Positions 41,701-50,224 of a stretch of 64,000 nucleotides of DNA are shown piece after piece. The stretch comes from Crotophaga sulcirostris (taxonomy: Eukaryota > Chordata > Aves > Cuculiformes > Crotophagidae): positions 761,895-825,894 of the forward strand of contig VYZB01000291.1 of NCBI GenBank assembly GCA_013397455.1. Direction: 5' to 3'. The notes below the pieces were generated by a model. That model did not search any database. It was given only the letters and a program-made list of their open reading frames with translations, and was not told the DNA's origin. Both the position numbers and the translations under genes were made by a program. Position 1 is the stretch's first letter, and every line of letters begins with the position of its first letter.

Positions 41701-44700
41701 GAAAATAGTCACCACAGCAACCTTGAACTGGATCCTGCCTTCAGTGGGAGCCAAAGGCTGCTGAAATGAACCCAGCAATCTGTGTTGCTGAGTCACTGTC
41801 TTGCCCTGTGCTGCAATGTCAAGAAGGGCTTCTCAGCACTTCCAGGAGGATGAGTACCCGGAGAGGATGGCTGCCAAACTCTGAGTGATTGCCTTGTGTA
41901 GTCCCGAAACTGTGCATCACAGGATCTTTTTGTTTATTAACACTATGCTGCAAACGTGCCTGCCTGGTTGTGGAAATTTAGTGAATCTGAGTGTACTTGA
42001 AATAATTACCAAATAGAGGAAATGCAACACATACAGGTCAATTTATGCTCTCAGTTAAAAAGGTGTGAAATCTGGAATAATTCCACCAGAGCCAATAGAA
42101 TTACTTCAGACTGATATGAAGGAGAGACCCATCGGCCTTAAAAGGACACGTTTTAAAATCAGGGCACATCATCCTACAGCTGGGGGACCACTGCCTAAAA
42201 GGCAGAAAATGACCACTTCACGCCTTGTTCAGCAACGCTTACACTTTCTTTGCTTATATTAGATGAATTTCATCTGTGTAGAGGACAAGCAAAAGTCTCC
42301 TAAGCCCAACACAAGGAAAAGATTATGTAGGGAGGCTTAGGTCATAATTCTGTTGCTCTCCCTCTGCACAGGCATGAAATGCAAGGGGTTTAAGAGGCAT
42401 TATCTGTACTTGTTCACATTTACATAGGGATGTAAAGTAACCCAAAGTCTGGTGGTATTGCTTCACATCTTAAAGCAACAGTAGTAGTCACAACCAAATA
42501 AAACACCATTCAGGTGAGGAACATGTGCATAAGCAACACAAAGGTAGATTGAATGGAGATAAAAAAGTCATCAGTCATCTGATTTTAAAAAGGGAAGGGG
42601 AAGAAAACTTTGGTCAAAATAAGTGCTCTCTCTTGGAAATACAGAAGACCTAAGAACAATCACATGGTGATCAGACAAACTACTGGATCATCATCTATAA
42701 TCTAGGCAATGATCTTTAGCAATTTGGGGTAGAGCAGAAAGATAGACCTAGTCAAACATCTGGCCAATTCAAAATAGATATTAACAACATTTTAAATAAT
42801 TGGAATTTTTAAGGGACAAGAAATCCCTGTGGTTTATGTGCTCTGTCCAGTGGCCTGCTTGGTACTACTTAATATTTCTCTAGAGATTCAAAGAACTTAG
42901 TGTTGGCTTACCTACCTCCAGGGCAAGAGGGAGTATTCTAAACTGCTCCCTCCTTTCAATTCATTTCTCCCATCACTCCTAAACCTATGAATGGGTGGTC
43001 ATGATGCTGGGACAAGCACTGTGCCAGTTTATGAGATGCCTACAAATAAGAGCAGTCATAAACAATGCTGCAATGTAAATAAAAATTACATCAGACCATT
43101 TATCTTCCAGTTTCTTGTACACAGAAGGTTTCTAAGCAAAGACAAAAGCACAACCAGAATATTAACCAGAAGTTGATCAAGTTAGTAACAAGCTTGGATA
43201 AAACTTAAGGAAGTTATAATTTTGTCTTGAGTGATACCTAGAAACTTGTACTACACTTTAGTCAAGATAGTTGCAAGACAAGATGATTATGTGTGCTTAG
43301 ATGTGTCACATCCTCCAGCTTTGCATCAAGCATAGCTCAGGCAAGTAGCAGAATCTGTCACCTAGGCTTCTTCCTCACTAACATATTCCTGGTCTGTGCA
43401 CAGACTCATTAGGAAGCAGCAAGAGAGGCCACAAAGTGTCAACTGAAGAAAGAGCAGCAACTTAAGTGAGTCCACACCTACACAAACACATGCCTTAAGG
43501 GGTTTTTTTGGACACTATCTTGCCCATAATTTCATGAAGAAGTTGGGTGCTCCTTGTTAATCTGAACATATCCTGTGTATCATAGGGTATTTTCAAGTCT
43601 TTACCATCATTTCTCTTCAGCAATCTTAATGGGAGATGTTGAAATATTATATTGCAATTGTTCCACTGAAGAGAAATAGAAAAGCTAATGAAATTATTTA
43701 TACTTCCAGGGAAGGAAACAATGAGATGATATTGTCTTGAATGACCTTTCCTAAGTATGGGGATATAGCATCTTACACAATAGACTCTTGGTTCATGTTT
43801 CAATTACTGACCTTTACTGTGGAGAAAATTAATGCAATTTTCATCGTAATCCACCCGTACAAATAAGATCCATACGGAAGGTTTCCACATGCTGAATCTA
43901 ACTCAAATGGAAAATGTCAGCTGTTTGCTACTGGATGAATTTGACTTTAATTTGCTCGGCTGGAGTCTTTTTGAACTATGTTCACAAAACTTTGTATATT
44001 TTTGGTATCTACTTCTGACAGAAAATTTCCTACATTAGAAACATTGGATTTTCCTCCTTTGGGGATTTTTCCCACTTTTCTTTTTTCCAATACATGAAAT
44101 ACTAAACATTTCTTGGAAGCTGCCAAATAACTTGGCTTAAAGCCACAGTGTCATCTGATCCTTCCCTACTACATCCCACCAGCCAAGCAGGGCTACATTG
44201 GCTCTCCACCAAATAGAAACCTTTCAAGAAAAAAAAAAAAGGAAAAAAAAACCAAATAGAAATTGTTGTTGATTTAGTTTTATCTCTGATTTTCTTTTGA
44301 ATCAGCTACCAGACCTGGAAACAGTGGTAAGTTAGGTTTTGCCTCTTTTGGAGATCATGCTAACTTATATCCAGACAACTTAAGATCACGAGAAGACTCC
44401 AAGACTCTTTCCAGCCGGGTGCTATGATACAATCATTCAACAGGGCTGCTCTTGAAGCTCTACAGTCATTGTCAAAGAAAAAAAAAAAAAAGAGTGAAAA
44501 AAAGCTAACAATCCTTATCCAGGCAGCCTGACAGACCCCAGAGCTGACACGATGTAGCCTGAACTCTGTGTCCAAGATGGCACAATTCCGAGAAGGCATT
44601 CATCCACCAAACAGCTTTTGCCAAAGGGACAGAGCTCTCTTATCTTTTACAGTCCTCCACACTGGTATTTGGGAGGAGAGATGGGGAAAGAAAGGGGGAG

Positions 44701-47700
44701 CTGGCAATTAAGCTCTGTCATTCGAGACAGATAGTTTAGGTGGAGGAAGTTAAACTGCTCTTGGGTTTTTGAACTAAGTGTCTGTGTATTTATAATTTGT
44801 AAACAGTTCATCTCTTAGAGGATGTGTTACAATTCCCAGAAGCATGGTCTGTTATGTCTAATGTGGAGCAGAACCCAGAAAGGCTATGTGTGCGAGTATT
44901 TTGATACAGCCTGATGACAGGAAACAGAAACAGTGGCCCCGTATACCACAACCCAACTAACAGATTTCAACTTTAGGAGCTCTTGTATTAGGGAGGAAAA
45001 AAAAATACACAGACTTCTTTTTACAGTCTAGTTGTCTGTTTAAATGTTGACATTGCCATGAGATAATGTCATAAAATTACATTTTTCTTACACTCCCTAG
45101 AGAGCATTGGCCACCCTGAGACTTGGAAAAGTCACTCAAAATAACCTAATGTACTTAAAAATGCAAGTCATCAGAGTGCAAGCATGGTCCATCACTGATG
45201 CAAAGGGGATACACCCAAGACAGGACGAAAACATTAAGGCAATGCTGCACAGCACTTGATGTAGGACATACACAGAGGCTGGCAATTTTCTCTCCTGGTA
45301 ATTCTGTCAGAATTCCGTAGATTCATAACACTACTATATCAATTAATATAAGTTATGAAATAATATTGCTGTAACGATGGGATATAAAGTGTTATCTTGA
45401 TTAGAAAGCCTGCCGGAGGTGTGCACTGTGAGTATCTTCAGCCAGAGCTACCAACTCTCCATTCCAAAGAGTCATTGTGCTCACATGAAATGGAGATAGA
45501 GGAAATATTGATCACAAAATGATAGGGTCAAATCAGCAGCAGCTTAACAATGACTCTCATAAGTTTTCCCAAACCTGCATAAAGTTAAAAGAAACCAAGA
45601 AAGAGAATGTCAGTGAAGTTCGGGGGGTGGGCAGTGAGAGGGGGGGGGCAAAAATACAAAGCAATTAGATCCATATTTAAGTGATACAGTTGTATTTAAA
45701 GACAGAACAAAAATTACCGGAGTTAAATCCAGGGTAAATGTAACCTAGAATATTTTGGCTTTACAGCAAAGACTCTGTTGCACGGCATAGGAAACAGGAT
45801 TAAATACTTATTTAATACATTTTTACTTTTTCTCCCCCCATCTCAGCATTTGCAAATGAGAGAGAGATTAAAAAAGAAGAAAGTAAATGGGATTGGTTCT
45901 AGCAAAGAAGTTACAACTTTAGGCATCTCACAAATAAGATGCAGGTCAACATGTACAGGTATTTACCTCTAGGTACCCACAAAATAGAACTTATTGGCTT
46001 TTATTCATTGAAAAAAAATGCAACTTCCATTTAGCAACTTCTGATGAGTTCCAGATATCGGTCCATTTAGTTGACCAATTTTACAATGCAAAGAGTGAAT
46101 TATAAATGAGAATATTTAAACTACAATTGTGTGTTGCGAGAAACCTATAATTCAACTAGATTGTCTAAAGTTCACTTTATAACTTTGATGAATTTCTGGT
46201 TGCTGATTGAAATATAACCAGCACAAGAGCAGGTTAAATTTAAATAATTATTCCCATCAATTAGTCTGCTGAGCTTCAATTCTAGTGTCTGTGACTGAGA
46301 AGAGTTAAGGTGCACTTACTAACTGGGGTATTGATTTACTTCTCAATGATCAACAATTTCACTGTGACAGTCTTAAAAGAAAATTCAAGAAGGGGCTTAT
46401 TAACTTAGTATGCAATTTGGAAGTTTCACATAGCCTTGTGAAAATTTTCTTCCTAACAGCTAATGTTCCTTTGCATGCTGTTGCTCGTTAAATAATTCCT
46501 CACCTTTTAGCTTTAAAGTATTTATAGATTATCAGATCCTCCTTCACTTACTTATGTTTTTCAAGCTGTATACATTAAGTTCTCTTAATCTTTCTTCATA
46601 TGTCATGCCCTCTAATCCTTTTATCATTTGTCACTGTGGTTTGATAAGCTTGAAAAAAAAAAATCAATGAATTTTTCATAGTGAGAAGAACGAGTAAGTA
46701 TGCTCCCACAAAATAAGAAATAGGTCTTGCCAATTCCAATTCTTTCTACTTTTCAGCCAATGAACTAATACCATTTTTTCCCAAACTCTGAAAGAAGTGT
46801 TGAGAAAATTCTAACCAGTCCACCATAAATCAGATTTCTGGCCTACAGAAATGGAAATGTTAAATCAGTTGGGTAAAGCCATTAGTACAAAATGTCCATC
46901 CAACACTTGACATGGATCTGATGAGTGATTTTACATACTCATGCACTTGTTCACCCATACACATACCTGTAAGTGCACATAGGTGAACAGGTGCCTGATA
47001 TGATTTCAAGCACAAACTGGTCACTGCTCAGATTCAATTAATGTTCAGAGGTCTCATGTAGGTAGCGCCACTGCTGAATGATCTACAAACCAATATTTTC
47101 ATACTTTCAAATCTGCCAGTCAGCAAACTGGTAACAATTGTTAATACAGATAATGAAAGAAGATTTATGGAGATAGGATGGTGGGTTTCTGCTCTCCCAC
47201 GTTCCTTCTAATTCTAGCTAACACAATTGTGAGATATGGTTACCTTATCGTCTTCATCCTCATCTTCCTCCAAGCCCATAAGCTCCTGCAAAAGCAGATG
47301 TCCATATTACAAAACACCACACTTATTTTTCAGTGACAGGCAATTTTCAAAAAGCTTATGACACTCCCACAACATTTCATTACACACTTTTCTCCCACTT
47401 CTACTACAAGTCATTAAAACCCCCCACTGCTTTCACCTCTCAGAAACAACACTTTATACTCAAGGACTTCTTTTTTGTGATATCCTGAACAAAGCATGGA
47501 ATTTTAAGGCTAAATAAAGCATAACTGGCTATGTCCACTAGTTTGAAAGCAACAGGCTTTCAAATTTCATTGCCAACTTTTACTGCCTGTAAATAGCTTT
47601 GTTCTTAGTTTGACAAATTAACCAGCCGGTATGTCAAGGTTGATACACTCTACTCAACTTGTTCCATCCTCACTGATACAAGGACTGCTCCCTTCTTTTA

Positions 47701-50224
47701 GGGCCATTACTGAAACATTAGATTTTTGAAAATACATTAGTATGAACATAATCAGTCTCACGGATCACAGTCAGATTTCTATGCAGTGTTATTTCCACCC
47801 TGTAACTCCTAAGCTGACAGGTAGGTGAGAAAACAAAAGGCTTGGCTAATGTTTGAAATTAGGAACACTCAGATTTCAATTTTGGTATTTAATAAGATAA
47901 GCCTTTAACAGAGTCTTCTGAGTTTTTCTTAGTTACTTAATAGGTATATTTGAATCTGTGTGCTACAAGTTTAAATACCGTAAACATGTAAAGAATGAAG
48001 AATCATGTTAGAAGATGTTTTGGATTTGGGTTTTGGGGGGGAGGGAGGGGCATGTTTTGGTTCCATTCCCCCACCACCACCCCCACCCCCCCGCAAAAAG
48101 CAGTTGCATCTACTACGCATCTACTATGCAGCTACGCAGAAGGTACTGAGAGTTCAGATACCCAGATTTACTCTTTGGCTCGCTGGCATACCCTGAGCAG
48201 CTGAATTAACACTGATCATGGCTTACATTTCTATAGAAGCTCCCACCTGTAAATCATAAACCATTTCAGCAATATTCACAAATTTAGCCTCCTGGCAACT
48301 GGATCATGTGTACAAGGCTAATATTGTTATTCCCATTTTATAGCACAGTAATCGGAATTTGAGGTCCACTTTTGTGAAGACTGGTGTTTGCATTCCTCTA
48401 TATACACAAAGTGTGTGTGCTGACACACAAAAACCAAAGGTAGTGCACATGCAACCAAGGTCCAAAGAAGTGAAAAATAAAATGACTGTGTAAAAAGCAT
48501 CAGACTTTTGAACAAAACCTTTCTCATCTGCAGGACAGATGTGACTAGGGGTAGCACCTGATTGTCTATTTTTGACCTACAGGTGGTTAGAATCACAGAC
48601 ACATAAAAAAGAAATCAGGTAATATTAAATGCACTTTGACTACTTGTTCCATATGATCCAAATCCTTCAAAGCACTTAGGCAGATGTGTAACTTCATTTT
48701 TGCAAAATACAACCCTGAATCACATTGCTCACAGGATGTGTGGCAGGAAAAGTGCCAACTTTCTGATGGACCTTTCTTGAGTAATACTACAATTAATTTG
48801 TATTTTCAGATATAGTCTTTTTGTAGCATCCACCTAAATGATGTACTGCTCAATTTTTCTGACTTATGTGAGACCATCCTCACTTGAACATGCAACAAAT
48901 TCACCACAGGATGAGTGATGGAAGGTATTCTCTGTGTACTTTTTCATGACTAAGTTATTAGCATTTTATATCATCTTTTATATTAAAAACAAAAACACCT
49001 GTTTGCCTGGGATATTCCCCACATGGGAAGTTCTCATTTTCTTGATGAAATAAAATAGTCACTGAAGACACACAATATCTTTCTACGTTATTCTGGACTT
49101 GGCTGAAATTGGAGAAAAGCACTTATTTTACCATTCATCTTCAAGTCTATGCCCTGGTCTGGCTATATATATATATCATTCCCAATGTTCTAACAACGTT
49201 TCCACTTGGGAATAGATGAAAGTTGAACTAGGAGTAACTTTTCTTGCTAAAGCTAATAAAACAGCTACTGATCTTTTTAATTCTGAGATATTATTTCTTT
49301 GTATAAAATCCATGAGATTCATTTGGGTAAAGGTATTCTTCATGGCTACAAATGTCAACCATCTTTTATCAGAAGTTAGAAAGGAGATATAATTTGTCCT
49401 ATATTTCATTAGTGTACTTGCTACACATTTAAAACCAGAATATTCCATGAATCTACTCTCATGTTTAACTGTAATTACTATTGTTATGCAAGTAAATACA
49501 GTGGCCAACATCAAATAGCATTTCATACCCCAATAGTAGCACTTTGCCACACTTTGTAGTTACTTTTGTACTTAAATCTGTTTTTCTCCCCGATCAGGTT
49601 AAACTGGAGGCTACTTTTGGGGGGGAAGAAAGCATTTGTCATTTAAAAGTGGGGGGTGGGGTGAAGGAATAAGAGTTTCTTAAAGTCTCAGATCACAGGA
49701 CAAAGATTAATAGTACTGACTTCTCTTTCAGCTTCTATTGACTTCCCTCTTCTGTGAATCATAAATATGACACAAAGTGTAACACCAGTAGGGGCACAGG
49801 CTTGTGGATTTGTCATTTCTTAAGTGTTTCTTAAATCAACTTAGTTTTAAAAGTTCGTAGTTATTTAGCAAGTGAAGTCCCCCTCCTACACACACACGTC
49901 ATCATCTCCTACTACTTTGAACGGTTTATTGCTTCAATAGAATCCTGAAAATTGCAAGGACTGAGGTTTCTTTTCACCAATTTCCAAATAAAAATGTTGT
50001 TTAGCTCCACAACTAGCTTAATTCCATTAAAATGCATGACATTTTGCTCAAGGGCAAAATCAAGCTGGGACTGCCAGAAATGGTATTGCCACTTCACTTG
50101 CCTGGGCATCTTGGGTGTTGTTGACCTTCCCTGTTGTGACAAGAGAAAAGTTGTAAGCAAAGAGCACCAGCAGAGCCAGGGGCACCATGTACAGTTCCAC
50201 ACTCCATACGGTGACCACAAATAC
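29728..50224 (-). CDS. MCTP2: MCTP2, C-terminal part (six exons, 5' end outside window)
   Basis: Multiple C2 and transmembrane domain protein 2. The family has three Ca2+/phospholipid-binding C2 domains followed by two membrane segments, and is anchored in the ER and endosomal membranes; human MCTP2 has been linked to ER tubules, lipid droplets and heart outflow-tract development. Seen here: exons 50224-50102, 47285-47244, 36913-36804, 34522-34413, 32125-32028 and 29796-29728 join in one frame to give 183 residues and a TAG stop. They cover only the membrane region (the PRT_C-like domain): hydrophobic segment 1, acidic linker, a linker containing [14 protein letters not shown], hydrophobic segment 2 containing [20 protein letters not shown], then [20 protein letters not shown] and a basic tail. 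The tail ending KKRSAL favours MCTP2 over MCTP1, whose C-terminus ends differently. The C2 domains must lie beyond 64000. All junctions are GT-AG except the first donor, which is GC. Confidence 0.9.
29797..32027 (-). other. MCTP2: MCTP2 intron before last coding exon
   Basis: A 2231-bp GT-AG intron. I see no coding sequence or recognisable repeat. A 13-base C run on the plus strand (31880-31892) lies close to the upstream splice donor side, giving a G run in the transcript. Confidence 0.8.
31880..31892. repeat. Poly-C run
   Basis: Thirteen consecutive C followed by gccc. In the MCTP2 transcript this is a G run about 135 nt inside the last intron from its donor. Confidence 0.9.
32028..32125 (-). 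CDS. MCTP2: MCTP2 penultimate coding exon (post-membrane conserved tail)
   Basis: This 98-nt exon completes a split glycine codon and then reads [20 protein letters not shown] and [12 protein letters not shown]. It is the cytosolic segment straight after the second span and is near-identical across vertebrate MCTP1 and MCTP2. The acceptor is tttttctAG and the donor is AAG|GTAGGT. The phase is 1 in and 0 out. The asparagine-rich [13 protein letters not shown] core and the SRVPSDVQ motif make the family assignment certain; the choice between paralogues rests on the following exon. Confidence 0.95.
32126..34412 (-). other. MCTP2: MCTP2 intron between second span and tail exons
   Basis: A 2287-bp GT-AG intron (donor GTAAGT, acceptor tttttctAG). 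It contains a MIR-like SINE remnant near 32910-33035 and is otherwise unremarkable single-copy-looking sequence. Confidence 0.8.
32910..33035 (+). mobile_element. MIR-like SINE remnant
   Basis: 'gaggaagcaggagacctgag' then cacccttcccagctctcc, cagccacttaatatcctact and 'actttcctactgagaaatag' track the MIR central region (…caggagacctgggttc…cagctctgccactt…tcagtttcctcatctgtaaaatg). It is antisense to the MCTP2 transcript. Confidence 0.5.
34413..34522 (-). CDS. MCTP2: MCTP2 exon encoding second transmembrane region
   Basis: This 110-nt exon starts with the last base of a split asparagine codon and then reads [20 protein letters not shown] followed by [16 protein letters not shown] and one base of a split glycine codon. 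The run from VPFL to LIW is hydrophobic apart from a PLRY break, so it is either one span followed by a short re-entrant or interfacial stretch, or a hairpin. In the family this is the second membrane anchor. The acceptor is tttgCAG and the donor is G|GTAAGT. It is among the most conserved stretches of the MCTP family, and the match is unambiguous. Confidence 0.95.
34523..36803 (-). other. MCTP2: MCTP2 intron between linker and second span exons
   Basis: A 2281-bp GT-AG intron with a strong donor (GTAAGT) and a CAG acceptor. The stretch around 34990-35110 is AT-rich with several TAAT-type cores and reads like conserved non-coding DNA, but I cannot show conservation from one sequence. Nothing coding is seen. 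Confidence 0.75.
36804..36913 (-). CDS. MCTP2: MCTP2 linker exon between membrane spans
   Basis: This 110-nt exon encodes [20 protein letters not shown] followed by [16 protein letters not shown] and two bases (AA) of a split codon. The segment is amphipathic and helical in character and lies between the two hydrophobic spans. The acceptor is ttgttAG before GAATCTGAG, and its polypyrimidine tract is a (GTTT)n run that appears on the plus strand as an AAAC repeat. The donor is AA|GTAAGTG, a very strong match. The split codon AA+C gives the asparagine of the conserved KNTFNW junction, which confirms both this end and the start of the next exon. Confidence 0.92.
36917..36941. repeat. (AAAC)n repeat at splice acceptor
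   Basis: About five AAAC units directly upstream of the linker-exon acceptor. On the transcribed strand this is (GTTT)n and serves as the polypyrimidine-rich tract of the 3' splice site. Confidence 0.85.
37205..37320. repeat. Possible ancient palindromic repeat ('tgctgagca…tgctcagc')
   Basis: 'gatcagaaaagatgctgagc' and 'ggatgctcagcgcttctcaa' are inverted arms of about 15 bp around a centre of some 45 bp. The layout matches the sauropsid repeat '…ctgaaaagtgctgagca…tgctcagcacctctcaggatcaggcc', but with many substitutions. Confidence 0.4.
38455..38473. repeat. (AAAT)n repeat
   Basis: Four or five AAAT units. Confidence 0.8.
40480..40690 (+). mobile_element. Ancient CR1/L3-like LINE fragment
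   Basis: 'ttcatttcagtgattaatag' followed by ctttcatctatacaaaaagctcttccc and 'ttaaacctatccttcagat' follow the old CR1 consensus (…attccagtgattaataaccctcactgtt…ttatttctaacctgaa…cttcag). The weaker 5' part from 40480 is uncertain. Confidence 0.5.
41311..41358. repeat. T8A9 followed by AAAC-rich simple repeat
   Basis: A self-complementary T8/A9 block runs into (AAAC)n and A-rich sequence. Confidence 0.8.
42060..42125 (+). repeat. Ancient amniote near-palindromic repeat
   Basis: 'ggtgtgaaatctggaataat' then tccaccagagccaatagaat and 'tacttcagactgatatgaa' match the recurrent pattern 'ggtgtaaatctggaataactccattgaagtcaatggaattactccagatttacacc'. That consensus is itself a near-perfect inverted repeat; here the arms are partly degraded. 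Confidence 0.6.
45622..45648. repeat. G-rich tract, possible quadruplex
   Basis: Three G tracts of 6, 3 and 9 separated by short spacers. They lie on the non-transcribed strand of MCTP2. Confidence 0.7.
46490..46645 (+). mobile_element. Ancient CR1/L3-like LINE fragment
   Basis: 'aagtatttatagattatcag' then atcctccttcacttacttat, 'taagttctcttaatctttct' and 'tcatatgtcatgccctctaa' with tccttttatcatttgtcactg follow the well-known old CR1 block (…tatttatagactgtgatcaagtcacc…gagctccttgagtctctcactgtaaggca…taatcctttaatcattcttgtggc). Confidence 0.65.
46943..46994. repeat. Imperfect inverted repeat (16-bp arms)
   Basis: The arms gcacttgttcacccat (46943-46958) and ataggtgaacaggtgc (46979-46994) are complementary at 14 of 16 positions. 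One of the two mismatches becomes a G-U wobble in RNA of either strand. The loop is 20 bases. Confidence 0.8.
47244..47285 (-). CDS. MCTP2: MCTP2 42-nt acidic linker exon
   Basis: This very short exon of 14 codons encodes [14 protein letters not shown]. It has a CAG acceptor at 47288-47286 and a GTAACC donor starting at 47243, and it is phase 0-0, so leaving it out would keep the frame. It supplies the run of acidic residues that sits between the first membrane span and the EKKGL linker in this family. The last nine residues are the conserved acidic core; the first five look lineage-specific. The acidic run is at the right place in the chain and both neighbours join in frame, so the call is firm despite the length. 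Confidence 0.88.
48028..48093. repeat. G-tract block followed by C-tract block
   Basis: 48028-48050 has GGG, a seven-G run, GGG and GGGG with very short spacers; 48068-48093 is almost pure C with single A interruptions. The two can pair as a hairpin, or the first can form a quadruplex with the second as an i-motif. Confidence 0.8.
48215..48372 (+). mobile_element. MIR/CORE-like SINE remnant
   Basis: 'ggcttacatttctatagaag' then ctcccacctgtaaatcataa, 'gcctcctggcaactggatca' and 'aatattgttattcccatttt' follow the MIR 3' half (…acatttttatagcaccttccatct…caaagcactttacaaatatt…aagcctcacaacacc…attattatccccattttacag). Confidence 0.65.
49164..49177. repeat. TA microsatellite (short)
   Basis: Seven TA units. 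Confidence 0.85.
50096..50104 (-). promoter_or_regulatory. MCTP2: GC-type 5' splice site of MCTP2
   Basis: Reading the minus strand, the exon ends CAG and the intron begins GCAAGT. Apart from the C at intron position 2 it matches the U1-complementary consensus perfectly, which is the usual form of functional GC-AG introns. Confidence 0.85.
50102..50224 (-). CDS. MCTP2: MCTP2 exon encoding first transmembrane segment
   Basis: This 123-nt exon (41 codons, phase 0 at both ends) begins [20 protein letters not shown] and ends [10 protein letters not shown]. The first 29 or so residues are strongly hydrophobic and form the first membrane span. The WxxELYMxPLALL core is a hallmark of vertebrate MCTPs. 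The acceptor is tctcccAG at 50226-50225. The donor reads CAG|GCAAGT, with GC instead of GT at 50101-50100; the next GT, four bases further on, would shift the frame. The residues after the span differ from the mammalian protein as I recall it, but the exon's end at a glutamine matches. Confidence 0.9.

Larger units (their letters stand above)
36914..47243 (-). other. MCTP2: MCTP2 10.3-kb intron
   Basis: A GT-AG intron of 10330 bp separating the acidic exon from the EKKGL linker exon. It contains several ancient repeats, described separately (near 37.2, 40.6, 42.1 and 46.5 kb), AAAC and AAAT simple repeats, a G-rich tract at 45622-45648 and an inverted repeat at 46943-46994. The open frames in it lack codon structure or similarity to known families that I recognise. 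Confidence 0.8.
47286..50101 (-). other. MCTP2: MCTP2 intron with GC donor
   Basis: A 2816-bp intron that starts GC (50101-50100) and ends CAG. It holds a MIR-like SINE remnant (about 48215-48372), a G-tract/C-tract pair (48028-48093) and a short TA repeat (49164-49177). A 124-codon open frame at 49176-49550 on the minus strand has no recognisable domain and is treated as chance. Confidence 0.75.

Noticed and set aside
49176..49550. 124-codon open frame within an MCTP2 intron, minus strand
   Set aside because: It has no similarity to C2 domains or the MCTP membrane region, no good splice sites at useful positions, and ordinary intron composition.
29728..50224. Assignment of the gene to MCTP1 instead of MCTP2
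   Set aside because: The membrane region is shared, but the C-terminal tail ending RKKRSAL and the acidic linker layout fit MCTP2; MCTP1 ends with a different tail.
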